DNA of 64,000 nucleotides from Paramacrobiotus metropolitanus (Eukaryota > Tardigrada > Eutardigrada > Parachela > Macrobiotidae), in contig NW_026570259.1 in the NCBI RefSeq assembly GCF_019649055.1, positions 620,001 through 684,000 on the forward strand, in the 5' to 3' direction. Of this stretch, positions 21,415 through 31,579 are shown in pieces (the stretch's first letter is position 1; the number at the start of each line of letters is the position of its first letter). The position numbers and the translations under genes were made by a program. Below the pieces are notes generated by a model. The model searched no databases, had not been told where the DNA came from, and worked only from the letters and a program-made list of their open reading frames with translations.

Positions 21415-22026
21415 ATGGTTACGGTAGTTATCACAATGGGTGATCGTTCATTGTATGACATGTTGGAGCTGGCCTTGTATGGACGTGGCCAGCGTCGTGG
21501 TCGATGGAATGCGCGAAACTATCGTCAGCGCCGAGGAGCCGATAATCAGGGCAATAATGGGCCTCAGGGAGCGAACGGGAATGGAGCCCAGAATGGGAAT
21601 CGCCGTTGTTTCCGCTGTGGCCAAGCCGGTCACATGTTGCGAGATTGCCCAGCTACGAATGGAGGGCAACAGGGGAATCCCCCAGCAGCTGCTGCGAACC
21701 AGTTGGTTGTCCAACCAGGACCGGTCCAAGGACCTCAGAATTTGCCGCAAGAACCGGCAGGGAATCAGGTCCAGGTGGCCGTGGATGCTTATGATGCGCT
21801 GCCACCGAAAGAAGGATGGCGTGACTATACGTATGAGCAACGCTATACAGCGCTGGCTCGTTGGTACCGCCACCCAGAGTTGGCCCCGGAGGACTGCAGC
21901 TGGGCCGAATGGGTCATGTATAAGGCCAATGTGCTGACTGCGCCGCCAGCCCCTGTGGACCAGCAGGCTGGACAGGATATGGACGCCAATCAGGATGAGT
22001 TGCTGGACTATGAGGATCCATTGTAA
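21415..22026 (+). CDS. Small CCHC zinc-knuckle protein of the retrotransposon, 203 aa
   Basis: Begins 160 bases after Gag-Pol stops, with ATGs at 21415 and 21436; the second (MGDRSLYDM) starts in a better-conserved-looking segment. An Arg/Asn/Gly-rich stretch leads into a canonical knuckle CFRCGQAGHMLRDC at residues 65-78 (CX2CX4HX4C). A Gln/Pro-rich linker and an acidic C-terminal third (WRDYTYEQRYTALARWYR) follow. This is nucleocapsid-like RNA-binding architecture placed downstream of pol, where env or nothing is usual. It may supply the RNA-binding function that the variant knuckle of Gag lacks, but that is inference. Expression probably needs a subgenomic or spliced RNA. Confidence 0.8.
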   Translation: MVTVVITMGDRSLYDMLELALYGRGQRRGRWNARNYRQRRGADNQGNNGPQGANGNGAQNGNRRCFRCGQAGHMLRDCPATNGGQQGNPPAAAANQLVVQPGPVQGPQNLPQEPAGNQVQVAVDAYDALPPKEGWRDYTYEQRYTALARWYRHPELAPEDCSWAEWVMYKANVLTAPPAPVDQQAGQDMDANQDELLDYEDPL

Positions 22027-22029
22027 TCT

Positions 22030-22870
22030 ACCGGTATAGCGTGGTAGAATTGTTCGGATTTATTAACCTGAATTTTCGTAACCTTTGGTAAGGTTTAGTA
22101 ACACCAGCAGGTGTAATAATGCTGGATTTTTCTTTGCTGAATTTTGGTTGAAGAATAATTTACATTATTTCAGTTAGTTTTCTGGAACTAACTGATCTGG
22201 TGCTATCGCATAATGTTGACCTTTCGTTACAGCATTGCATGTTGCTGTACTCTTGATTTGTTGTGTTGAGTTGTGCATAATTAACCAGTGCATCGGTTAA
22301 TAGTCATCGATGGTGTCGCGAAAGAATGAAATATAACATGTAAAATGTTGATTAATAAAATTCCGATAAGACGGAAGTGTGTTTGCTTCGCTGCGTAGTA
22401 GAAGTGAGATTGTACGAGTATAAAACGTACAGGAAATATCAGAACTGAATATGAGTGAATATTGCATGCAGTAGTGCTGCACACAAAGAAATATTACAGA
22501 TGAAAGTAAAATGTGAAAGTATTTCACAAAAGAGTTGAAAATATTACCCAGAAATGAGAAAACTGCATTGTCGGTGCATGTGCAGAAACATAGCAGTATG
22601 AGTACGTACAAGTATAAAAGTACGTAAGTAGTGTATGCAATCAGCCAGCATGATTGGATGACTCATGCGAAAAAAGCATGCTTGAGCACGTGCTGCAACT
22701 TGCACTTAATTCGCAAAAAGCTCATTGCAGTTTGGTTCTTGCGTAGGTTTTCGCGGTGAAAAGGTTTTACGAATTGACATCTTAAAAAGTGCATTTTGAA
22801 ACTATTTTTTCACTTTGTCGGAAACATCTTGAGCGAAATTTTCAAGATTGTGTGCGTGTCAGACGGTAAA
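22030..22870 (+). other. Non-coding internal region of the retrotransposon
   Basis: Between the CCHC gene and the third gene. AT-rich, no frame with coding character. It could carry a splice acceptor or promoter for the downstream gene; nothing definite is visible. Confidence 0.6.
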
Positions 22871-22969
22871 ATGGCAGGAAGAGGACGACTGCGCTCTTTA
22901 AACCCGCAGCCAGCGGTCCTGAAGTCATCTGGTATCGCGACCTTCACGGATGAAGATGAAGAGGTGTAA
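22871..22969 (+). CDS. Short leader frame before the third retrotransposon gene, 32 aa
   Basis: ATG at 22871 opens a basic peptide starting MAGRGRLRSL and ending DEDEEV before TAA. The same frame stays open after this stop until about 23130. A pyrimidine-rich acceptor (ACTTTCCAG) follows near 23145. It may be the first exon or the true N-terminus of the third protein, interrupted by a splice or a stop. Confidence 0.35.
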   Translation: MAGRGRLRSLNPQPAVLKSSGIATFTDEDEEV

Positions 22970-23303
22970 CAACGCTACATGCAGCTGATCGACCAGGAGA
23001 GTGATAATCCTGGAGTTCCAGCAAAGGAAGTCCAAAAAGACATTCGAGTAAGTGATCAAGTAAAGAAGAAACTTGATTGCAATGGCAGAATGTGTTTCCT
23101 GCATGGGGGTACCATATTGTCATATCTGGATGTATGACTTTCCAGATGCGCTCTCGATTTGGACGAGTGCTTGGCGATCGTGCACAGGAGATGGTGGAGA
23201 AAGTGCAACCACCAGAGAAACCAGAGGATAAGCACGCTGCTTTTCAGGATCAGCAGAAAAAAAGTGGAGGGAAAAGAGAACCCTCAAATTCCGAAGTTTC
23301 GGG

Positions 23304-24605
23304 GTGTTGGATGAGCAGAAAGAGACTGCTCCAAAGAAGGATGAAATGGGCGTCCAAAAAGCCATGGAGAAGGAAAACGCCATGGGGAGAAACGCCATCA
23401 CCTCCGACACCTTATTCAAGAAGATTTCCCTCTTGACAGTGGAGGAAAAGAAGAAGCTGAAGATTGGTGGACTGCCTGCAGTAATTGAACAGCAGCAGAA
23501 CCCTCAGATGGGCGACAATGATGGACAGACCACAATTGTCCCGAGCGTCATGGCCGTGCTGTGTGAGCTGCTGCAGGAGTCGTTGGATGCGCCACACCGC
23601 AGAATCTGCATGCGAATGTTGCAGAAAGGAGCCTGGATCGACTGGTTGGAACTGCTGAAACAGATTGCAGCATATGTGGATGTTCTGCCGCCGTTCCAGA
23701 ACGTGAATAATGATCACTGGATGCAGTATGAGCAGCCTAATCTTGCTCAGTATATGGACGTCCACTGTGACGATGTGGCCTTTCGGAAGCTGCGGTTGTT
23801 CCAGCAAGAGGCGAATCAGATGATTCGATTTCGTGTGGTGAGCGCGCAGAATACCCGTCACATCACTACACAGAAGATAACTTCGTCATTCAAAATGTTG
23901 ACGAATGTGGCTCAGTTTATTTGCGATTACATGGATCGTATTGACGGAGTGCTGTACTTGATCTCGTACGACTTCGACCAGAAAGCATTTCACCAAAAGA
24001 AGTCGGTGAAGCTGGTACCACAGCCAGAAGTGTACAAGAACACTGGATTAGCAGGGATAATGCGACAGACAGCTGGAAACCAAGCAGCGCAGAACTTTGC
24101 ACGAGAACGGGACGACGTGCAGAAGCGCATGGCGGAAGCGGTGGATGATATGCAAAACATCCACTTCGATACTCCATGGTTTTGGAGAGCTTTTCATGCA
24201 CTGAGGGTGCTGTTGGACGGCTTGTCAGCGCGATATGGATTGCCGCGATATGTGTTTCAGCCAGAGAAGACCACAGTGCCACCTGTTCTTCGTACCAACG
24301 AACGTTGGTACGAGTTGGCCCCAGAAGCACAGCAGGCTGCCCGTAATGTGCAGGGCATGTATATTCTGGAACTCGACATGTTGCGAGCGCTGAAGAAAAA
24401 CCGCCAGGAAATGGAACTGACCCTGGCTGCCTACAACCTTCCCCCACCGACCAACATCATTACCTTCCCTCCGGATATCACTACTGCCATCAGAACGTTG
24501 GAAGCGAAAGAACGGGAGGATCCGGATGCGTCGAAGCGGATGTCGGATGCCCGACAGGGATGGATGACCGCGGCGTATGCGCTGAGTAACCTGGAGCGAC
24601 AGTGA
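23304..24605 (+). CDS. Third retrotransposon protein, about 433 aa, unknown function
   Basis: The open frame extends upstream to about 23232 without an ATG. The first codon at 23304 is GTG, so the true start is probably made by splicing or a frameshift from the overlapping frame at 23077-23436. A run of seven A near 23257-23263 is a plausible shift or indel point. The protein is soluble: charged and Lys-rich at first, then helical, with WFWRAFHALRVLLDGL near the middle and a Pro-rich segment (NLPPPTNIITFPPD) near the C-terminus. It has no signal peptide or membrane segment, so it does not look like an envelope protein. I recognise no domain. It ends 161 bases before the 3' LTR. Confidence 0.7.
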   Translation: MLDEQKETAPKKDEMGVQKAMEKENAMGRNAITSDTLFKKISLLTVEEKKKLKIGGLPAVIEQQQNPQMGDNDGQTTIVPSVMAVLCELLQESLDAPHRRICMRMLQKGAWIDWLELLKQIAAYVDVLPPFQNVNNDHWMQYEQPNLAQYMDVHCDDVAFRKLRLFQQEANQMIRFRVVSAQNTRHITTQKITSSFKMLTNVAQFICDYMDRIDGVLYLISYDFDQKAFHQKKSVKLVPQPEVYKNTGLAGIMRQTAGNQAAQNFARERDDVQKRMAEAVDDMQNIHFDTPWFWRAFHALRVLLDGLSARYGLPRYVFQPEKTTVPPVLRTNERWYELAPEAQQAARNVQGMYILELDMLRALKKNRQEMELTLAAYNLPPPTNIITFPPDITTAIRTLEAKEREDPDASKRMSDARQGWMTAAYALSNLERQ

Positions 24606-24756
24606 GTCCAGGACGGAACCGATACCGGACATGTATTGGATGTGACGGATCCCGTTGGCCTTAACTCGGTAGATAAGCCTCCCGAGGGGAGATCTCTTTC
24701 GTTATTGTGTTTTCTTTTACTTTTGTTAGTGTCCTCCGCGGACGGAGGCGTTATTT

Positions 24757-24766
24757 GATGCGGGGA
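24757..24766 (+). other. Short polypurine-like tract before the 3' LTR
   Basis: GATGCGGGGA directly precedes the TGAC of the 3' LTR. It is short and interrupted by T and C, so it is a weak candidate for the plus-strand primer, placed mainly by position. Confidence 0.4.
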
Positions 24767-25237
24767 TGACGCTGTGGTGGTAGGAAGCGTCGTACATGTA
24801 GACTTTTGTACGAGATTGGTGTTGCTTATGTTGCCGCTAATTGGTTGATAATTGCTAGCTTCTATGACTCACTAGCACCAGATTGATCTCATGTTAATGG
24901 CGGTGTTATCTCTCTTGAATTTTGATGTGCAATTTAGTCTTGACTGGAACATCTATCGAATTGCAATTTAATAACAACATCCTGAATCTGAGATCTCTCG
25001 TGTCTTCTAGTAGCGAAAGCATTAGCGTGTACCTACCGGAAGTCACATCCCTTTTACTAACTCTGGATAATTACATCTTCCAGATAACTCTCGTGCACGT
25101 AGGAATAGGTAACAGTTTGGTAAGTAGAACTTCGACATAAGAAAACATTTATCTTTCTTATTTTCCCACTTTGTCGATTGAGTAAGGTTTGGTCATCTAG
25201 TGCGGTAGTCGTGGTGCGACTTCCGCATAGCATGTCA
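24767..25237 (+). repeat. 3' LTR
   Basis: 471 bp, identical to the 5' LTR except T for C at 24945. It ends GTCA and is followed by the CATAT target duplication. Confidence 0.95.
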
Positions 25238-25242
25238 CATAT
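25238..25242. repeat. Target-site duplication, right
   Basis: CATAT, same as 12563-12567. Confidence 0.9.
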
Positions 25243-25300
25243 TGTCCCAGATCCATGGTTACTGTTGTCCTTACTTTAAATGTCATACTTACTTAAATTA

Positions 25301-25927
25301 CGAGGAGGAGCAACCTTGGCCCGATCAAAGGCATGTGCACGACCATAAACCGATCACTGTTTCAAAGTGTGTGCAGCACGGCTAACCGCCCCGCGACGGC
25401 AGCTTTCAAGCATCAGCACGTAAATAGTTTTTTATAGAAGAAATCCAGTTTATAGCATTCGTTTCTTAAGTGTCTCAAAGAATTTAGATAATTTTTCAAA
25501 ATATGGGAAAAAAGTAGGCAATTTTTATTTCAACCAGAAGAACCAAGTTAGTGACAACCTTTTGGGTTTTCGTAAAATATTAATATAACTTGAGATACTT
25601 TCTTGGAACCGTTAGCTGAAAGCCTATGCTATGTCTACGAGAGATTCCACCACGCGTAACTTTCTTGGTTTGAAATGAAAGGGATATCTGTATAAAAGTT
25701 CTATTTTCTTTACATTTTGAATATTGTATGGAAAAGTTTTAAAAAAGTAAAAAACAATTGAGCGATCAACTGCTGTGCTATTTTAAGTGCGGACTTTAGT
25801 GCGCTGCCATCGCTGGGTGGCTAGCCGTGTTACACACCCACGTGGCCCAGCATGTAAATACCCGGGCACAGTGATCGGTTAATAGTCGTGCGTATGCCTT
25901 TGATCGGGCCAAGGTAGCTCCTCCTCG
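25301..25927. mobile_element. 627 bp TA-flanked inverted-repeat element (MITE-like)
   Basis: Left end CGAGGAGGAGCAACCTTGGC is matched inverted by GCTCCTCCTCG at the right. The similarity of the arms continues for about 60 bases (GATCAAAGGCAT, ACCGATCACTGT). TA flanks both sides (25299-25300, 25928-25929), as for Tc1/mariner-type elements. The interior has no transposase frame, so it would be non-autonomous. Confidence 0.75.
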
Positions 25928-26566
25928 TACAGAGTTCCACGCAATGTTGTTGTCCGGCTTCTGGATTACTCCAGGCTGATGTCAGGCTACATCCATCATG
26001 ACGTAGACATCCGCCTCACTTTTGCCAACGCCTTTGCAACTGCCATCCAAAAGGTGCGGCACGCTTAAGGATCGCGATCCTTCCGTGACATTCTGTTCAC
26101 CCCATCGGTTTGTTTTATGATTCTTGTTTGTTTTTGTTTTGTTTTTTGCGGTTTTTTGGGGCTTCTTTGGTTGTGACCTTAACGATAGCATGGTTTCGAT
26201 GTGTATTAGACTCCGAACAGTACAGTCGCCTTGTTGTTATGCGTAGCTGATGCAATAATAGACGAGATTCCCCGGGAAAGGGAATCTGTCCATTAATGGC
26301 TAGCGGCGCAACCTAAGCTCGCCCGCTTGGAGATTGGCAAGCGGTCAGTGTCTGGATGAGGTATATAAGCAACTCACTGCACACCGTGCACAATCATTGC
26401 TCCTACCTTTGCAGTTAGCAAAATTTTTCACAGTCAGCAAAGTTTGGCAAATTTTTGCAATTAGCAAAGGAAATTAGCCTGCTACTAGCAGATACTTGGC
26501 TTTTATAGCGTTAGCCTTCTGAACATTCTGTGACCTTTTTAATAATAACCGCCAACGGTCTTCATA

Positions 26567-27920
26567 ATGGTTTCGAAGAACGAACTGAAGAAGTTGAAGG
26601 TTCCACAGCTCAAGCAAGCATGTCGTGATGCTGGTCTGGATGAACCGGCGCCAGGAAAGTCTTGTTTTTTTTTGGCACGTTTGTGATGTATACCCACAAC
26701 AGCATCCTGCCATCACGCATGGAAGGTGCTATGGAGGCCAACGGCGCCACCGCACCGACTGACCATCCTGTTGGACCTCCAGCAGGAATAGCTGCCGTTG
26801 GACCATTAGCCGAACTGAGTACTGTATGCGGCCTGGCTCCAGCCACCCTGCTTGATTTGGAGGAAGCTGGCTTCACCAACCTGGGCAAACTTCTCCGCTT
26901 TCATCAAATAAGTCCTATCCGAAAGATCTCGATTTCATCAAGCTTCCTGCCGATCGCAACGAGATTCAGATCTTTATCAATCACCGAGCGCCGCTTGCCG
27001 TTTCCGATCTCCGCCAACTGCTGCGATCCCGTAACAGCAATGCCGAAAACGTCGGATCCGCGCAAGCCAATGTCCCGGTCGTCAATAGCAACAGCGGTCA
27101 GCGTGCACCGGCTGCCGGTAGCAGCCGTGGCAGGGCCCGTTCCCGCGGTAACTCCGAGCAACGTTCACGCCATAACCACGGCCGCCACTAACAACTACAA
27201 CTCGGGTGAGTCATCTAGTAGCGATAGCTTTTCTCGTTCGCGTAAGCGCACACACTCTCGTAGCAAGTGCTGACTCTCGATTCACGCTCGTAGATTGCCG
27301 TTACCACATAAGCAAGCTCCAAAGGTCACCTTGTACTGCGGCAAACGCAGCCGACCTACTGCAGCGGATTCATCGTACAACGAGTTTTTGGTATACAGTT
27401 TAAAAACAGCCGTGAAACTTGCACGGACTGTTTCTGGCAAATACCACCAATCACTTACTGAATATTTGCAATATTTAGAAGTTCTGGCTATACGTCGGCG
27501 TGATTACGACGATAAGGCAGTTTTGAAATTTGACGAAGAATTTTGAGAAATGGCAACTCACGATGGCCTCAGACTTTCTGATTCACATGAACGCATTAAA
27601 TAATAAATATTTCCGTGAGAAAACGCGTCGCTATGATTCCGATGTCGATCGAAAAACACGAAAGAAGCGTCCGCTTTTTCGCGGTAATGCCGGCAATCAA
27701 CGCGCCTGCACAATCCGCTGTAAGTTTACCTGCTGCTATAATTGGCAGGAAAATTGATGTTAAAGCAGCGCCACGTGCGGCTTTGCTTACATCTGTGGTC
27801 ACTGCGGAGGCGACCACCAAGACGCCAGCTGCTATTCCACAGCGACCAGAGGAGACAATACGCACTGATTGCTCACTCATGTGCAGCATAATTTTTCGAG
27901 GAAAGTGTCCGAACTTGGCG
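26567..27920 (+). pseudogene. Gag-like gene with N-terminal SAP domain, broken
   Basis: ATG at 26567 opens 39 codons reading as a SAP DNA-binding helix pair (LKKLKVPQLKQACRDAGL, then GKS...LARL). The frame is lost at a run of nine T (near 26665-26673). Coding-like pieces continue in other frames: an Ala/Pro-rich stretch to ~27270 with a Ser/Arg tail (SFSRSRKRTHSRSK), a helical piece 27295-27546, and basic remnants to ~27900. No reverse transcriptase follows before the second direct repeat. SAP-led Gag proteins are known in some Ty3/Gypsy-type elements; here several frameshifts make function unlikely. Confidence 0.5.
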
Positions 27921-28035
27921 TAGCAGGGCTGTAGACCAGATTCCCCGGGAAAGGGAATCTGTCCATTATTGGCTAGCGGCGCAACTTAAGCCCCCCCCCT
28001 CTGGGACATTGGCCAACAGTCAGTGTCTGGAGGTA

Positions 28036-28822
28036 CTGTATTTTCACAAGTTTAAGGAACACGAAAATGCCCTAGGTCTGCTCGCAGCCACCCGGGGCCT
28101 GCAGCTACGTTCATTCCTGCTCACTGAGCTCTGAAATCGAAAACTGCAATTTTAATCGTTTTTGAATTTACTGTTGCTCATTACGGGGCCTCATTTTATT
28201 GTTTCATTTTTTGGATATCCAGTCAATAACAGGACAAAAAACGGAGTGCAAATTTAAATCCTGGAGAACCTGGAGTAATCCATCGGCATGGCCTCTGTTC
28301 AACCGCTTTGCACCTTGAAGTGACGGCCTAGCCTCAGTCAGAATCGCTGTACAAGTGCGGAATTTTGCTCGTGCTCGTTACCACGTGCAGATACACAATT
28401 AGACAGTCTTGCCTCGTTAAAATTAGGAATCCGGGCAAGGAAAAGATCTAAACTAAATGACACAGCCAAATCCTAACTGAGTCTTCAGAAATGCAGAGAA
28501 ACGATGTTGCCCCTCAGGGGCACCCCCTTGCCAGGGGCACGCTCTGGCACACATGCCAGACTCACATTTCTGTACCAATAAACAAAACGGTTTTGCACAT
28601 AATAAAATAATCAATAGACATTTAGAAAAAAATAATAAATAATGTGATTCTGTGAGTTGTAAAATGGGGCCCTGTAATGAGCAACAGTAATTTAAAAAAT
28701 GATTAAAACTGCATTTTTTAATTTCAGAGCTCAGTGAGCAGCATTGAACGCAGCTGCAGGCTCCGGGTGGCTGCGAGCAGACCTAGGGCATTTTCGTGTT
28801 CCTTAAACTTGTGAAAATACAG
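28036..28822. mobile_element. 787 bp element with ~165 bp terminal inverted repeats, inserted in block A
   Basis: CTGTATTTTCACAAG at the left and CTTGTGAAAATACAG at the right start imperfect inverted arms of about 165 bp. Both are flanked by TA (28034-28035, 28823-28824). The uninserted sequence is preserved at 26345-26372 (GTCTGGATGAGGTATATAAG), which shows the insertion and the TA duplication directly. There is no transposase, so it is a foldback/MITE-type Tc1/mariner-like element. Confidence 0.85.
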
Positions 28823-29010
28823 TATATGAGCAACTCACTGCACACAGTGCACAATCATTGCTCCTACCTTCGCACTTCGCAGTTAGCAAAAAATTTTTTC
28901 GGGCTTCATTGGTTTGCGACCTTAAACGATAGTATTGTTTCGATGTGTGATTAAACTCCGAACAGTACAGTCGCCTTGTTGTTATGCGTAGCTGATGCAA
29001 TAATAATACA

Positions 29011-30668
29011 AATACAGTTACACAAAGCAAACTTGCAAGGTATGCGCAACTGCATGTCTCAGTCTATCACCAAGATTTCTGATTATTTTTGCTTGTACAA
29101 TAATATTTGATAAAATAATGTTATAGTCGCGCGCTCAAAGTATAATATGAATCGTCTCATTGGGCCTAGCTAAAGCATTTGGAAATTTTAAACAAAATGG
29201 ATAAATAAGGTAGTACGACTACTATATACAAATCGCAGAAACTAGGTTTAATAGAAACTAGGCAAATCGCACTACGTTTAATAGACAAAAGATGCTGCAT
29301 ATCTATATGACACTGTGCGCGCTTTTCTACCGTCGGTTAGCACGAATGGCAGTGTTTATAGCCAAATTCCTTCCAGTGAATTTCGCAAACTGCGTGTATT
29401 CATTGATTTTTTATTGTGGCCATAGCATTTTCTGTGTTGCGAATAGTACTCGTACTTTTATATTAATCGGCACGATCATCACTATAGTGTTTGGTTTTGA
29501 TCTCGGCGATCTGGAGTCAGTATTTGCTGCTGGCGATGGAATGATCGAATGGAAGATGAAAGTAAGTTTGTGCAGGTTGTAGCATTTGTCCAATCCAACT
29601 ATACTAGACCGTTCGTGCTGCATGTCCATCCTCATTGTCCTAAATTTCGGCTTTTTCTGTGATTTCCTAAATGTATGCTTCGCAAGCGAAAACTCAATCA
29701 TTAGATCCCAGTACAAACCGGATACTGCTAAAAAGTGTTTCCCTTAGCCAGCTAAGTAATGTACATAATTGCTAACGGTACTCACAGTCACGGTTTGCCT
29801 TCGGCTAATACGTGACGTGTTGGCGGACATATATGACGTGTTGGCGGACATCCAACATTTTCATGCTGCTGCCGTTTCGCCTGCGAAATATCGATATTTT
29901 TTTACATCCCTTCACCAGACGAACTTACCGGTACCATCGCCGCCATAAAGTTCAGCGGCAATTTTGTACGAACGCTTTACTCCGTCATTCGCTTCGCTGG
30001 CTGGTTGCTGATTTACATTTGGATTCAGCATTCGTATTTTGTGCAAATTTGATTATAAGCAAGGGAGCGCGGCTTTCGAACCAGATTCATGATGGTTCTC
30101 ACCGTGACCTTAACAATCAGTAGTCGGTGTTACAGTTACGAGTGCTCTGCTGCTCGTATCTTGCATCCGTCAGTGACCTTTGCCGTCACCGAAACGCTTT
30201 CTGCACGGCTCTACTTATCCAAGTTACCGGCAACGTTTTGGAATTGATGACGGCTGTGTCACGCTGGTACGCGATCTTCGGTTACACCAACGACGAGAAT
30301 GCTGACGTTATCCTGGGAACGGCGCCGATAGGGGCAAATTTAGATCAAATGTTCTCTGTGATTAAATCGTGATGATTAAACCGTGATGCTGTGAAGTGAT
30401 GCTTTCTTAAGAAGAAGTTATATCATGTCGAGTAACAAAAATTTTAATTTTCCGAACTTTGTGGTTGGAATTAGTATGGTCTGACCTAACTTCACACCAC
30501 ACCAATGCCCCAACAAATTTCCATTTAAAAAGTTATTCAGTTTTTTGTGAAGATTGCTGTTATCGTTTTGGCGGACTGGCGATCTTTCTGCTCTGCTGCC
30601 ACCTGTGGTCAAATCGTTTAGTGCGGAATTTTAATTCAAACCATTACTTTAGACGTGTTAAAACACTT
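29011..30668. other. No confident gene
   Basis: Several frames of 80-100 codons are present (for example 29292-29582 +, hydrophobic, ending before a GTAAGT donor), but none is supported by a joined model or a recognised domain. A short direct repeat of GACGTGTTGGCGGACAT occurs at ~29814 and ~29834. Confidence 0.4.
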
Positions 30669-31512
30669 TTAGCAGAACCAAAGCCCATTAAACATTTCAG
30701 ATTTCTCCACAGTGCCCATGACAGAAACCGCATTACCACGCTGTATCTCTAAAGACAGTCGCTGTCGTAGAAATTCATGTGAGCGGGCTTCTCCAGAATG
30801 AGCCCGTAATCTCCTTCCTAATTCCTTAATGATAGCAATGGCCGATGGACCCCACAGGCCCATTGTCTCGAAACCGATAGGGGCAAAAATATAACGACCG
30901 TCTAAATAAGAATATAAACTAGACTTTCTCTCTTCTGCTTGCTCGGCGGCCGATCCTGCGTTAACCGATGTGGATTTGATGTGGGAAGCGGCGACAGTAT
31001 CCACACAGGTGGCATCCCATGCCAGACACATTCCTCTTTGCCATGCAAAAGTTGTGCATCCATCCGGACGACGTTCGCTAGTGTGGGAAGTGCCCCTGGG
31101 GTTCAAGTTTTGCTGGGATTCCGGCCGAAACAAGAGCGCGACATATAATGCTGTTGAGCCCACCATGCCGAGGATGTCTGCCAGCGGAGAAAGGGCAAGA
31201 AAGGCCGTGATGTCCGTAAGCGTCGACGGACTTTAAACATTTCGTGCAACTGTGCGGTTCACAAATCTTGGCGCTGAGTCTGAGGCCAACTGAACTCTTT
31301 ATTGTGTCATCGTCGAGAAGATTGCCGATGTGAGCGGAAGGTAACGCGTTGAGCCAAACACCGGCTTCCGGTTTCGACTGAGCAAGGAGGCGCGCCTTGT
31401 TGACTTCGTCGTTTCGGTACACATCCAGCAAAGTAGCCAAAGACACGTTGCACAAAGGCAGGTCCCAAGCTTTCTGTGAATTGCGGAAGTCTGGTGCCGG
31501 CAGCTCCGCCAA
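30669..31512 (-). pseudogene. C-terminal part of a non-LTR retrotransposon protein with restriction-like endonuclease
   Basis: The first frame (31512-31078) reads LPAPDFRNSQKAWD...WLNALPSAHIG and then a CX2C-X8-H-X4-C zinc motif (CTKCLKSVDAYGHHGLSC) followed by AGRHPRHGGLN. After a frameshift near 31090 the second frame (to 30669) gives RPDGCTTFAWQRG...WDATCVDT, the RPD-X(12-14)-D signature of the endonuclease of R2-type elements. It then continues ELGRRLRAHSGE...QRGNAVSVMGT, a C-terminal block seen in many invertebrate element proteins. The reverse transcriptase part is absent. It is a 5'-truncated, frameshifted remnant, as is typical of non-LTR insertions. Confidence 0.7.
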
Positions 31513-31579
31513 ACATGCAATCGTTTAGTTGAATGACCGCAGTTGGGAGTGAAACGGGCTTCAAACGGCACGGCCATCT

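Larger units (their letters stand above)
12568..25237 (+). mobile_element. Complete Ty3/Gypsy-type LTR retrotransposon, 12.67 kb
   Basis: Two 471 bp LTRs (12568-13038, 24767-25237) begin TGAC and end GTCA. They differ at one base (C at 12746, T at 24945) and are flanked by the direct repeat CATAT (12563-12567, 25238-25242). A primer-binding site starts right after the 5' LTR. The element encodes Gag-Pol (13516-21255), a CCHC protein (21415-22026) and a third protein (23304-24605). RT-RNase H-integrase order is that of Ty3/Gypsy. At 12.7 kb it is longer than most of that group. The near-identical LTRs and the intact 7.7 kb frame indicate recent insertion. Confidence 0.95.
26150..29010 (+). mobile_element. 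Decayed element bounded by split direct repeats
   Basis: Two sequence blocks recur. Block A (GATTCCCCGGGAAAGGGAAT through GCAACTCACTGCAC and GCAGTTAGCAAA) is at ~26269-26430 and again at ~27940-28890, where it is split by a 787 bp insertion. Block B (TTTCGATGTGTATTAGACTC-type through GTAGCTGATGCAATAATA) is at ~26155-26262 and ~28905-29005. The order is B-A-internal-A-B, not a simple LTR pair. The internal part has a SAP-domain gag-like start. Block A contains a TATATAAGC TATA-like box near 26364. It may be an LTR element with rearranged ends or a split-repeat retroelement. Confidence 0.5.

Noticed and set aside
21440-21937. Alternative 165-codon frame overlapping the CCHC gene
   Set aside because: The main frame contains the canonical zinc knuckle; the alternative has none and is a shadow.
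23304-24605. Envelope gene of an endogenous retrovirus
   Set aside because: No signal peptide, no membrane anchor, no surface/transmembrane layout; the protein looks soluble.
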